The notes under the pieces are model-generated. The model was not told the origin of the DNA. It was given only the letters and a program-made list of their open reading frames with translations, and did not search any database. A program made the translations under genes and the position numbers. Shown in pieces: positions 34,467-43,332 of a stretch of 64,000 nt of DNA; position 1 is the stretch's first letter; every line of letters begins with the position of its first letter. The DNA comes from Xanthomonas sp. 10-10. GTDB lineage: Bacteria > Pseudomonadota > Gammaproteobacteria > Xanthomonadales > Xanthomonadaceae. The stretch is taken from NCBI RefSeq assembly GCF_040182365.1, contig NZ_CP144460.1, positions 4,704,935 through 4,768,934 of the forward strand, given 5' to 3'.

Positions 34467-35522
34467 CTAGCCCCGCGCACGCGAGATTTCGACCGACTCC
34501 CCATCGGCGAAACAGCCGAAGTAGGCGCGTTGCTGGCACCATGGGCAGGTCTGCTCTCCTTCCCCGGCAACGCAGAACGTATTGCCGCAGGAACACATCG
34601 CAAATCCGATCCGGTTACCGCAATGCGGGCAACTTGGCGTGCCGAAGATCTGATCCGACTCCACCGTAGCGAAGTTGGGCGCCTCTGAAGACATCTCGAA
34701 ATAGCTGTTCTTGACCGGATAGCAGCCCACCAGCCGATACGTGGTGGCGCTGAGTTGCGCGCTGCCGACATCGAAGGATTGATGCATCGGCTCGTAGCGC
34801 GAGATATACGGCAATTCGCTACGTTGGCACTTGGACACGAAGTACGCGTTGGACTCGTCGACGCGCTCCATCGGCTTGTCCAGATTGAGCTTCTTCAGAA
34901 TCGACACGTCGGCGTCCGGTAGCTGCTCTTCCTTGGTCACATCACCCACGCTACGGCTACGCGCCTGTACCGATTGCGTGACCCAGGCGATGAAGCGCTG
35001 GAACGCACCGTCGCTGCTGTCATCGAGCGTCAGCACCTTATCGGCATCGGTGAACTGGCTGAGCACTCCCAGGTCGGCATTGCGCCCGATCGAGACCGCA
35101 ACCAATGAGACGCGGCTGGCGTAGTGCTGCTGCCAGCGGGACAGGGCCGGCGCGATATCGTCGGTTGGCTTTCCATCGGTGATCAGGAAGGCGATCGGCT
35201 TCCAGTCGCCCTTGCGCTCAGGGGTATTGCGGTAGACCGAGGCATCCACCTCGTCCATCAGATAGTTCATTGCCCTGCCCAGCGAGGTTCCGCCGCCCGC
35301 CGGCAGGCTGGGCACGACCACGCTCGTCAGTTCGGTCAGCGGAAGCAACCGGCGCACTTGGCCGGCGAAGGCGATGATCGAAATCCACGCGGTTTCCAGC
35401 GCGTGCGGATCGGTCCGTAACGTCGCCACGATATGCGACAGGCCTTCTTCGAGCCGATATAGGTTTTCCCCGATCATTGACTCGGAGACGTCGAGCAGGA
35501 AATAGATCGGAAGGCGACGCAT
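34467..35522 (-). CDS. vWA protein with TerY C-terminal zinc domain
   Basis: 351 residues. vWA domain with MIDAS residues DVSES (Asp11, Ser13, Ser15), the Thr in GGGTSLGRAM and Asp in ITDGKPTDD. The C-terminal 130 residues form the TerY-C zinc domain: Cys in YRLVGCYPV, CPHCGN, CSCGNTFC and CPWCQQ. vWA domains bind partner proteins through a metal ion, and TerY-C occurs with kinase and PP2C genes. It is 48 bp downstream of the smaller vWA gene. Confidence 0.9.
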   Translation of the reverse strand: MRRLPIYFLLDVSESMIGENLYRLEEGLSHIVATLRTDPHALETAWISIIAFAGQVRRLLPLTELTSVVVPSLPAGGGTSLGRAMNYLMDEVDASVYRNTPERKGDWKPIAFLITDGKPTDDIAPALSRWQQHYASRVSLVAVSIGRNADLGVLSQFTDADKVLTLDDSSDGAFQRFIAWVTQSVQARSRSVGDVTKEEQLPDADVSILKKLNLDKPMERVDESNAYFVSKCQRSELPYISRYEPMHQSFDVGSAQLSATTYRLVGCYPVKNSYFEMSSEAPNFATVESDQIFGTPSCPHCGNRIGFAMCSCGNTFCVAGEGEQTCPWCQQRAYFGCFADGESVEISRARG

Positions 35523-35570
35523 CTCAGACTCCGCAACGAAGACAGCGATTCAACAACGCGGCAACCGCAG

Positions 35571-36206
35571 TTACAGCACCAGCTGGATTTCGCTCGGCGG
35601 TGGCGGCAGCGCCGTGCCCTCCGGGGTGCCCTGGCTCCGGCTGCCACCGCTGACCGCTGCGGACACCCACTTGAAGAAGCTGGTGAACGACGCGCTGTCC
35701 AGCGTATCCAGCGCAAACACATTAGCGGTGAACATGGACAGGTAAGTCGACTTGGCCTTGGGACCTGCCGCGCAAGCGATGATGTTGGCAAAGTTGCGCT
35801 TGCGCAGTTCGGGAATCTGCTCTTCGAACACCTGCAGATCGGTAGGACTGCCATCGGTCATCACGAACAGCAACGGTGCCCAATCGCCCTTGGCATCTTC
35901 ACTGGAACGACGCACTTCCAGATCCACACGCTCGCAGACATGCTCCAGCGCCTTGCCGAGCATGGTGGGACCAGAATCGGGGGTTGTGATCTCCGGCAAT
36001 TGCAGCTGGTCCAGTGGCGTCAGCGGCAGGATGGTCTTGACGTCCGCATCGAAGGTCATCAGGCAGATGTGCACGCTCTCCAGGGCCGATGGATCCTGCC
36101 GCAGCGATGTCACCAGGGCACGCAGCCCGACATTGACCGCAGCGATCGGCTCGCCGCGCATGGATCCGGAAGTATCGAGTAGCAAGTAGACTGGCAAACG
36201 ACGCAT
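35571..36206 (-). CDS. terY: TerY-like vWA domain protein
   Basis: 211 residues, one vWA domain: MIDAS DTSGS at residues 11-15, SGPTMLGKALEHV, and VMTDGSPTD. The N-terminus MRRLPVYLLLDTSGSM is near-identical in layout to the larger paralog encoded just downstream, which points to an old duplication. A Pro-rich tail (LPPPPSEIQLVL) ends it. TerY is a soluble partner of TerC/TerD complexes. A longer frame to 36461 lies in the spacer and is rejected. Confidence 0.9.
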   Translation of the reverse strand: MRRLPVYLLLDTSGSMRGEPIAAVNVGLRALVTSLRQDPSALESVHICLMTFDADVKTILPLTPLDQLQLPEITTPDSGPTMLGKALEHVCERVDLEVRRSSEDAKGDWAPLLFVMTDGSPTDLQVFEEQIPELRKRNFANIIACAAGPKAKSTYLSMFTANVFALDTLDSASFTSFFKWVSAAVSGGSRSQGTPEGTALPPPPSEIQLVL

Positions 36207-36384
36207 GACTTCACCTGATAAGAGGAAATGCGGGAAAGAGGCCGGCTCATCGTGCAGGCACTTTGGCCAGACAGGTAGCCGGCGCAGCGCGCCGCGCCGG
36301 TGCCGGCCAGTCCGGCGTGGCGCGACGCTGTGGACATGGCCGCACCAGCGTCGCTCCCTGCCGAAAACAGCGAACGACAGTCGG
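36207..36384. other. Spacer between TerY and TerC-like genes
   Basis: 178 bases without a gene. This is the largest gap at the head of the island after terC, so a second promoter for the signalling genes may lie here; no clear -35/-10 pair was found. Confidence 0.4.
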
Positions 36385-37422
36385 CTACGCGTTGTCGCCA
36401 GCAGGGTGCAGCTTGCGGTAGCGGATCGAGGACCACACCGAGGCCGCGATGAAGGCCACACCGATCAGGCCGGTCAGCACTTCCGGTACATGGTGCACCG
36501 TGCCGATGAGCATGATGATCGCCAGCACGCCGATGGCGTAATGCGCGCCGTGCTCCAGGAACACGAATTCGTCGAGCGTGCCCTTGTGCACAAGATAGAC
36601 CGTCATCGAGCGCACGAACATCGCGCCGATTGCCAGGCCCAGCATGATGATCACCACGTCGCGGGTGATCGCGAACGCGCCGATGACCCCGTCGAACGAG
36701 AAAGAGGCATCCAGCACTTCCAGATACAGGAACGCGGCCACGCCCGAGCGCTTGGCGACGCTGACACCGCCCTCATCCTCCTCGGACTCGAACAGCGCAT
36801 CCACGCTATCGACCAGCAGGTACAGCAGGATGCCGCCCATACCGGCGAACAGCACGCTCTGGAAGATGTCCTGCGGCAGGAACAGCTTGGTCCCCAACAG
36901 CACGGCGACCGCGACGATCACGGACATGGCATCGGCCTTGCCCAGCTTGCCGACCAGGCGTTCCACCGGCCCCAGCCAGTGCAGCTCGCGATCACGATCG
37001 AACAGGAAGTTGAGGAACACCAGCAGCAGGAACATGCCGCCGAAAGCCGCAATCGAAGGGTAATGGTCGGTCAGCACCTGGCTGTATTTTTCCGGCTCGT
37101 TGAGCGCAAGATCGATCACCGGCATCAAGCCCATGCCGGTCGCCACCGACACGATCACGATCGGGAACACCAATCGCATGCCGAACACGGCGATCAGGAT
37201 ACCGACGGTCAAAAACAGCTTCCGCCAGAATTCGCTCATGTGCTTGAGCACGCCGGCGTTGACCACCGCATTGTCGAAGGACAGCGAGACCTCGAGCACG
37301 CTCAGGACCGCGCATAGCCACAACGCCTGCCATACCCCCATGCTGGAGTTATGGCCCCACCACGCCGCGGCACCCAGACAAAGTGCGGTAATGACGAACG
37401 ACATTCTGAAATCACGAAACAT
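36385..37422 (-). CDS. TerC-related DUF475 integral membrane protein
   Basis: 345 residues, about nine predicted helices. Two repeats of the TerC-like acidic motif are visible: LSVLEVSLSFDNAVVNAGVL and YLEVLDASFSFDGVIGAFAI, each with an Asp/Asn pair expected to bind a metal ion. DUF475 is the TerC subgroup that accompanies TerD operons. It sits in the inner membrane and is thought to anchor TerD/TerB complexes and to move or sense metal ions. First gene of the island; GGGAG precedes the ATG by 5 nt. Confidence 0.9.
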   Translation of the reverse strand: MFRDFRMSFVITALCLGAAAWWGHNSSMGVWQALWLCAVLSVLEVSLSFDNAVVNAGVLKHMSEFWRKLFLTVGILIAVFGMRLVFPIVIVSVATGMGLMPVIDLALNEPEKYSQVLTDHYPSIAAFGGMFLLLVFLNFLFDRDRELHWLGPVERLVGKLGKADAMSVIVAVAVLLGTKLFLPQDIFQSVLFAGMGGILLYLLVDSVDALFESEEDEGGVSVAKRSGVAAFLYLEVLDASFSFDGVIGAFAITRDVVIIMLGLAIGAMFVRSMTVYLVHKGTLDEFVFLEHGAHYAIGVLAIIMLIGTVHHVPEVLTGLIGVAFIAASVWSSIRYRKLHPAGDNA

Positions 37423-37756
37423 TGAAACTCCCGACAGTGCTGAGACTAAAACGAGCGGTCACGACCTTGGCACGTAGGCAATGCCTACGCGTTTCGAGAC
37501 GAAGCGAACAAAAAGGGGAATGCCACGTACCACTGCGTCGCGCCTGCCCACTGGCTTGATCCGCCCGTGGTGTGGCAAATCGCACTCCGGTGACGCGTGC
37601 GCATCTGGCACTGCGGCAGGGCTGAGGAGCGTCGGCCGATCATCGCCTTCCAACATGACATCGTCCATGAAATCGGAATCGGCTGCGGGTGGAATCCCGT
37701 GCAGCGAGAGTCTACGGCCATTCACAGCCCAGTACCAGCGAGGCCCTGCCTGCGCC
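37423..37756. other. Promoter region of Ter island, no gene seen
   Basis: 334 bases between the DUF475 start and the end of the Pat-like gene. Short frames on the minus strand are not supported by any motif. The island promoter should be here. GCCTACG...CGTAGGC (about 37471-37491) is a small dyad. Confidence 0.4.
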
Positions 37757-40450
37757 TCAGCCGGCCACCGGCAGTGTCACCGCCATCAGGGTCGCATCGT
37801 CCGGATCCGGGCGGACCCCGAAGCCCAGGCTCTGGCACATCGCCAGCATGGTGCGGTTCTCGCGCAGCACCTGGCCTTCGATCTGCTTCAGGCCCAGCCA
37901 GCGCGCGTACTCGATCATGATGCGCATCAGCTGCCAGCCGATGCCGTGGCCCTTGAGGTCGGAGCGGATCAGGATGCCGTACTCGCCGCGCGCGTAGTCG
38001 GCGTCGGCATGCAGGCGCACCGCGCCGAGCATGTCGCCGGTCTTGGGGTCGATGGCCACCAACGCGATCGAGCGCGCGTAGTCCAGCTGGGTCAGGCGGG
38101 CGATGAATTCGTGGCTGAAATGCTTGACCGACTGGAAGAAGCGCAGCCGCAGGTCTTCGTCGGTGACCCGCGCGAAGAACGCGCGGAACAGCGCATCGTC
38201 TTCCGGGCGGACCGGGCGTACCAGCGCATGGGTACCGTCGCCGAGTGCGATCTGGCGTTCCCATTCCTTCGGATACGGGAAAATCGCAAAGCGCGGATGG
38301 CCGCGGCCCTTGTGCAGCCTGCGCAGCGGCGACACCGCCACGCGCGCGTCCAGCGCGATCACGCCATCGCGGTCGGCCAGCAGCGGGTTGATGTCCAGCT
38401 CGGTGATTTCGGGGATGTCGGCGGCCAGCTGCGCCAGCTTGACCAGCACCAGCGCCACCGCGCGCTCGTCGGCGGCCGGCACGTCGCGGTAGGCCTTGAG
38501 GATGCGCGAGACCCGCGTGCGCCCGATCAGCTCGTGGGCCAGCCGCAAGTCCAGCGGCGGCAGCGCCAGCTCGCGGTCGTTGATGACCTCCACCGCAGTG
38601 CCGCCACGGCCGAACACGATCGCCGGGCCGAACACCGGGTCGTCGGCGATGCCGGCGATCAGTTCGCGCGCCTTGGGCCGCAGCACCGTGGGCTGCACGA
38701 TCACCCCTTCGATCAGCGCAGTGGGGTGCGCGGCGCGCGCACGCGCCAGGATGCCGGTGGCCGCTTCGCGCACCGCCGCCACGCTGGACAGGTTCAGGCG
38801 CACGCCATCCACATCGGACTTGTGCGCGATGTCGCTGGACAACACCTTCAAGGTCACCGTGCGGCCGACAGCCAATAACGGGTCGGCCAGCAAGGCGGCC
38901 TCGTTGGCGGTGGCGGCCACCTGCAGCGGCACGATCGGGATGCCGTAGGCGGCCAGCAGGCGGTTGGTGGCGACCGGGTCCAGCCAGCGCCGGCCGGCCG
39001 CCAAGGCGTCGTCGACCACCGCGCGGGCGATGGCCGCATCCACCACGAAATCTTCCGGCAGGCTGGGCGGGGTTTCCATCAACGCCGCCTGCGCCTCGCG
39101 GTAGCGCACCAGGTGGGTGAAGCCGCGCACCGCATCCGATTCGGTCGCATAGGTGGGCACCCGCGCCGCATTGAGCGCGGCAATGGCTGCATCGTCCTGG
39201 CCCAGCCACACCGCAAACACCGGCTTTTCGCGCTGGTAGCGGTTGCGTTGGTCCAGCGCGCGGGTCAGCGCCTTGGCCGCATCGGCCGAGGAGGTGAACG
39301 CGGTGGGCACGTTGACCACCAGCAGCGCGTCGTTCTCCGGGTCGTCCAGCAAGGCTTCGATCGCCGCGGCATACCGCGGCCCATCGGCATCGACGATGAT
39401 GTCCACCGGATTGCTGCGCGACCATCCTTGCGGCAACGACTGGTCCAGCCGCTCCAGGGTCTTGGCCGACAACTCGGCCAGGGTGCCGCCGCGCAGCACC
39501 AGCTGGTCCACCGCCAGCTGCCCCACCCCGCCGCCATTGCTCAAGATGGCCAGCCGACGGCCGGGAAAACTGCCGAGCCGGCCCAGCGTTTCGGCGGCGG
39601 CGAACAATTCGTCCAGCGCGCCCACCCGCAACAGGCCGGCACGCGCGAATGCCGCGCCATACACCGCATCCGAGCCGGCCAGCGCCTGCGCATGCGTATC
39701 GGCATTGGGATTGATGCGGAACTGGCGCCCCGACTTGACCACCACCACCGGCTTGGCGCGCGCGGCGGCGCGCGCGGCCGACATGAACTTGCGCGCATCG
39801 CCGATGCGTTCGACATACAGCAGGATGGCGCGGGTGCGGTAGTCGGTGGCGAAGTAGTCGAGCAGGTCGCCGAAATCCACATCCAGCGTATCGCCCAGCG
39901 ACACCACCGCCGAGAACCCCACCGAGCGCGCCACGCCCCACTCCACCAGCGCCGCGGCAATGGCGCTGGATTCGGAGATCAGCGCCAGATCGCCGGCCTG
40001 CGGGCAGTGCGCGGCGATGCTGGCATTGAGACGCGCATGCGGGGCGATCACGCCCAGGCAATGCGGGCCGAGGATGCGCATGCCCTTTGCCCGCGCGGCC
40101 GCTTCCATGCGCGCGGCCGGCGAGCCGGGGCCGCTGCCCAGCCCGGCGGTGAGGATGATCGCCGCGGCCACCCCGCGCCGCGCGGCGATGGAGACGATGC
40201 GCGGCACGATGCGCGCCGGCGCGGTGATCACCACCAGGTCCGGCACCCACGGCAGATCGGTCAACCGCGCCACCGTGCGCACGCCGTCGATCTCGGTATA
40301 GCGCGGGCTCACCCAGCCGATCTGCCCGGGAAACCCGGCCGCGCGCAGGTTGCGCACCACCGCCCGCCCGGCCGAGCGATCGCGCGGACTGCCGCCCACC
40401 ACCGCCACGGTGGTGGGGCGAAAGACCTGCTGCAGGTGGTAGGTACTCAT
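37757..40450 (-). CDS. Pat-like protein: NDP-forming acyl-CoA synthetase plus GNAT domain
   Basis: 897 residues. Order: CoA-binding domain (1-130, VAVVGGSPRDRSAG), succinyl-CoA-ligase-like domain with GPHCLGVIAP, flavodoxin-like middle, ATP-grasp domain (about 480-700, with FGRGGTAVEVINDRELALPPLD), and a C-terminal GNAT acetyltransferase (about 735-890, RSDLKGHGIGWQLMRIMIEYA). This is the architecture of Pat/YfiQ protein lysine acetyltransferases, which acetylate and switch off acetyl-CoA synthetase. The segment GPHCLG replaces the usual GPNS/CxG. Monocistronic, SD weak. Confidence 0.85.
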   Translation of the reverse strand: MSTYHLQQVFRPTTVAVVGGSPRDRSAGRAVVRNLRAAGFPGQIGWVSPRYTEIDGVRTVARLTDLPWVPDLVVITAPARIVPRIVSIAARRGVAAAIILTAGLGSGPGSPAARMEAAARAKGMRILGPHCLGVIAPHARLNASIAAHCPQAGDLALISESSAIAAALVEWGVARSVGFSAVVSLGDTLDVDFGDLLDYFATDYRTRAILLYVERIGDARKFMSAARAAARAKPVVVVKSGRQFRINPNADTHAQALAGSDAVYGAAFARAGLLRVGALDELFAAAETLGRLGSFPGRRLAILSNGGGVGQLAVDQLVLRGGTLAELSAKTLERLDQSLPQGWSRSNPVDIIVDADGPRYAAAIEALLDDPENDALLVVNVPTAFTSSADAAKALTRALDQRNRYQREKPVFAVWLGQDDAAIAALNAARVPTYATESDAVRGFTHLVRYREAQAALMETPPSLPEDFVVDAAIARAVVDDALAAGRRWLDPVATNRLLAAYGIPIVPLQVAATANEAALLADPLLAVGRTVTLKVLSSDIAHKSDVDGVRLNLSSVAAVREAATGILARARAAHPTALIEGVIVQPTVLRPKARELIAGIADDPVFGPAIVFGRGGTAVEVINDRELALPPLDLRLAHELIGRTRVSRILKAYRDVPAADERAVALVLVKLAQLAADIPEITELDINPLLADRDGVIALDARVAVSPLRRLHKGRGHPRFAIFPYPKEWERQIALGDGTHALVRPVRPEDDALFRAFFARVTDEDLRLRFFQSVKHFSHEFIARLTQLDYARSIALVAIDPKTGDMLGAVRLHADADYARGEYGILIRSDLKGHGIGWQLMRIMIEYARWLGLKQIEGQVLRENRTMLAMCQSLGFGVRPDPDDATLMAVTLPVAG

Positions 40451-40740
40451 CGTGCGGGAGAGAGCAATGCCATCGCGCTACGGTACACGCACTGCCGTGC
40501 GAGGGCATGGGGCAAGGTTGGCGAACGCAAGATGGCGGGGCGGCCGACGGGTGCGCGAGCCCCCTGCGGCCAGGGACCTGGCGTAGCGATCTTGCCGCAT
40601 GGCCGTCGTCGACAATCGTCGATCGTTTCTGACGAAGACCGTTCGGGCTGGCGATCCATTTGGCTGGTCAGTGCACCACGGCCTGCATCGTCGTCATGCC
40701 TGCCGCAGCGCAGCGCGGTGCCCGGCCTGTCGATGCCTGG

Positions 40741-41394
40741 CTACTTTGAAAGTGTCGGGGTCGATGTACGGCACTGCGGGGTGCCGTATGCCACAGCGTA
40801 GGGTTCGTCATAGCACTTGATCAGGCCATCGACGACATCCAGGTTTGGTGGCCAGCGTATTTTCATCTCAGCTCGGCCCTTCGCGGCTGGAAAAACCATA
40901 TAGCCATCCTGCAGCGGCGGCGCATCCTTGGCCTGCGGATAGGGCACCGTCGCAAGCCGCGCACGTACGGCATCCAGACTGGCGCGGTCGCGTTTGAGGA
41001 ACGCGAGCATCGCATCCACATACAAATTCCAGCCGGCCAGATCCTGGGCGGCTGGCTTGTAAGACTTTTCGAACAAGGCGATCGCCTGTGCCGTTTGACC
41101 AGCCTCTGCACGCATCTGGCCTTCGTGCCAGGTCACTACGCCGCCAGTGATCGCATGCGCCAGGCGATACTCGCGCAGCAGGTCGGCTGCCGCCACGGTG
41201 CAGCCGGGGCGGTCGGCGATGGTGCGCCAGCCGCCCTGCATATCTTGGTCGAAGGCGTTCTCATCCAGCGCCAGCATGGCGGCGCGATCATAGACGCAGG
41301 CCGGTGGATGGGCCTGTTCGGCCCATCCTGGCTGCGACATGGCCACCAGCAACGCCCCCGCCCCAAGTACATGCCGCAGCGCCTTATTGCCCAT
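40741..41394 (-). CDS. Secreted protein of unknown function
   Basis: 217 residues starting at an ATG 5 nt after AAGGAGA. A Sec signal peptide (LGAGALLVAMSQPGWAEQ) is clear. The mature protein has four or more Cys (CVYDRAA, PGCTVAA, IKCYDEP, PQCRTST), suggesting two disulfides, and a TPR-like helical stretch (HEGQMRAEAGQTAQAIALFEKSY). Not recognised. It lies 32 bp upstream of the mgtE stop in the same direction, so it follows mgtE only in layout, not necessarily in transcription. Confidence 0.75.
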   Translation of the reverse strand: MGNKALRHVLGAGALLVAMSQPGWAEQAHPPACVYDRAAMLALDENAFDQDMQGGWRTIADRPGCTVAAADLLREYRLAHAITGGVVTWHEGQMRAEAGQTAQAIALFEKSYKPAAQDLAGWNLYVDAMLAFLKRDRASLDAVRARLATVPYPQAKDAPPLQDGYMVFPAAKGRAEMKIRWPPNLDVVDGLIKCYDEPYAVAYGTPQCRTSTPTLSK

Positions 41395-41426
41395 CGCGAT
41401 CTCCTTATCGCCTGTGTTGGCAAACC

Positions 41427-42794
41427 TTACAACAACGTGCCACTCAAGATCGCCGCGGCAATGCTGAAATAGATCACCAGCCCGGTGACATCCACCAAGG
41501 TGGCCACGAACGGCGCCGAGGCACTGGCCGGGTCGAAGCCGAGCCGTTGCAGCACGAATGGCAGCATCGAGCCGGAGAGCGAACCGAAGGTGACGATGCC
41601 GATCAGCGCCGCACCGATGGTCAGCGCCACCATCTGCCAGTGCGGGCCGTAGTCGTACAGGCCGGCGGTCTGCCAGATGGTGATGCGCACGATCGCCAGG
41701 ATGCCCAGGATGGTGCCCAGGGTGAGCCCGGTCGGCAGCTCGCGCAGCGCCACCTTCCACCAGTCGCCCAGGCGGATTTCGCGCAAGGCCAGCGAGCGGA
41801 TCAGCAGCGAGGTGGCCTGCGAGCCGGAGTTGCCGCCCGAGCTCATGATCAACGGAATGAACAGGGTCAGCACCACTGCCTTGGACAACTCGTCCTCGAA
41901 GTGCTGCATCGCACTGGCGGTGAGCATTTCGCCCAGGAACAGCACGCTCAACCAGCCGGCGCGCTTCCTGATCATCTGGCCGAAGCCGATCTGCATGTAG
42001 GGCTTGTCCAGCGCTTCCATGCCGCCGAACTTGTGCACGTCTTCGGTGGATTCGGCGATCAATGCGTCGAGCACGTCATCCACAGTGACGATGCCCAGCA
42101 CGTGGCCGTGCGCATCCACCACCGGGATCGCCAGCAGGTCGTGGCGGCGGATCAGGCGCGCGACTTCTTCCTGGTCAAGTGCCGGGTCCACCGTGACCGG
42201 CGGGTTGACCTGCGCCACCTCCAGGATCGGCGCATCCGGCGCGCCGGTGATCAGCCGGCGCATGGTGACCACCTGCTGCAGCACGCGGGTCTGCGGGTCG
42301 AGCAGATAGATGGCGTAGACGGTCTCGCGGCTGCGCTCCACTTCCCGGATGTGCTGCAAGGTGCGGCCCACTGTCCAGTCGGCAGGCACCGCCACGAATT
42401 CAGTGGTCATCAGCGCGCCGGCGGTGTTGGGCGGATAGCGCATCAGCGCCTGGATCGACAACCGCGCTTCGGCACTGAGCAGCCACAGCAGCGGCTGGCG
42501 CTGCTCGGCATCCAGACCATGGAAGATGTCGGTGGCGCGGTCGTCGGCCATCTGCCCGAGCAAGGATGCGGCCTGCTCGGCCGGCAGCAGCGCGACCAGC
42601 GCGCTGGCGGCGTGCAGCTCGGGCTGTTCGAGCACTTTCACCGCACGCGGCTGCGGCAGCGCGGCCAGCACCTGTGCGGCGGCGTCGCGGTCGAGGGTGT
42701 TGAGGTATTCCACCGCATCGGCCGTGTTGAAGTCGGCCATGGGTGCGATCAAGGCATCGACGCCTTGGGCAAGGCGCAGGGTTTCGTTGTACAT
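41427..42794 (-). CDS. mgtE: Magnesium transporter MgtE
   Basis: 455 residues in family order: MgtE N-terminal helical domain (about 20-125), two CBS domains (about 135-255, PVVDAHGHVLGIVTVDDV), a plug helix, then five transmembrane helices with the pore segment LFIPLIMSSGGNSGSQATSLLIRSL. It is a Mg2+-gated Mg2+/Co2+ channel. A compound hairpin covers the bases directly before the ATG, where the ribosome-binding site should lie. Confidence 0.93.
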   Translation of the reverse strand: MYNETLRLAQGVDALIAPMADFNTADAVEYLNTLDRDAAAQVLAALPQPRAVKVLEQPELHAASALVALLPAEQAASLLGQMADDRATDIFHGLDAEQRQPLLWLLSAEARLSIQALMRYPPNTAGALMTTEFVAVPADWTVGRTLQHIREVERSRETVYAIYLLDPQTRVLQQVVTMRRLITGAPDAPILEVAQVNPPVTVDPALDQEEVARLIRRHDLLAIPVVDAHGHVLGIVTVDDVLDALIAESTEDVHKFGGMEALDKPYMQIGFGQMIRKRAGWLSVLFLGEMLTASAMQHFEDELSKAVVLTLFIPLIMSSGGNSGSQATSLLIRSLALREIRLGDWWKVALRELPTGLTLGTILGILAIVRITIWQTAGLYDYGPHWQMVALTIGAALIGIVTFGSLSGSMLPFVLQRLGFDPASASAPFVATLVDVTGLVIYFSIAAAILSGTLL

Positions 42795-42797
42795 GGT

Positions 42798-42840
42798 GGT
42801 TCGCCTGGTGACGACCGTCGTCGATGACAGCCGGCGAACC
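42798..42840 (-). promoter_or_regulatory. Start-site hairpin in mgtE leader
   Basis: GGTTCGCC and GGCGAACC close a 43-base hairpin with an inner GACGAC/GTCGTC stem, ending 3 bases before the mgtE ATG. The only purine-rich ribosome-binding candidate (AGGCGA) is inside the stem. Confidence 0.5.
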
Positions 42841-43332
42841 TGAGCCTCAGGCGCGCGCCAGCTGGGTCATCGACCCGGGTCTAGGGTGACTGTCGCTGGA
42901 CATGGGTAAGGGCTCCGAAAGGTGCGCACCGACCGGTGATCCGGGCGGCAGCGCGGCGCAGTCTGCGCGCCTGCGCCCGCCTGGTCAATGCCCTGCGCAG
43001 GCCATGCTCAGCGGGCGTCCAGGCGGACGCCACGGCGCAGGCTCCGGCATGCCGGCAACGACTGCATCGCACACGATGACCGGCCGCCTGCCACCCACCG
43101 AGACGTTGTGTCATTGCCCGCAACGGTGGCTTGCATGCACGCGTGCATGCCCGGCGATGCGGCTCGCTGATGTGGAACGACGTGGTGAATCTGTTCCAGC
43201 GAGGCGATGCTGCCGGCTTGCATCACCGACGCAGAGCACACCGCCAATCCACACCGTTGCACGCAGCGCACGCCGATCCGGGCCAGCAGCTGCACGCCGG
43301 CGGCATAATGCGCACCTCAACGGAGAACGTAC
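42841..43332. other. Gap between mgtE and Kef gene
   Basis: About 490 bases, divergent promoters expected. No credible ORF. It contains the perfect dyad GCATGCACGCGTGCATGC at 43133-43150. Confidence 0.45.
43133..43150. promoter_or_regulatory. 18-bp perfect palindrome
   Basis: GCATGCACGCGTGCATGC, about 180 bp upstream of the Kef gene and 340 bp upstream of mgtE. Alternating purine-pyrimidine sequence; it could be an operator, but no candidate regulator is encoded nearby. Confidence 0.4.

Noticed and set aside
23549..37422. Tellurite-resistance plasmid insertion or prophage
   Set aside because: Base composition and repeat context look chromosomal; no integrase, att-like repeats or tRNA at the borders.
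37459..37725. Small minus-strand ORF upstream of the TerC-like gene
   Set aside because: No ribosome-binding site, no motif, overlapping frames of equal quality; treated as promoter region.
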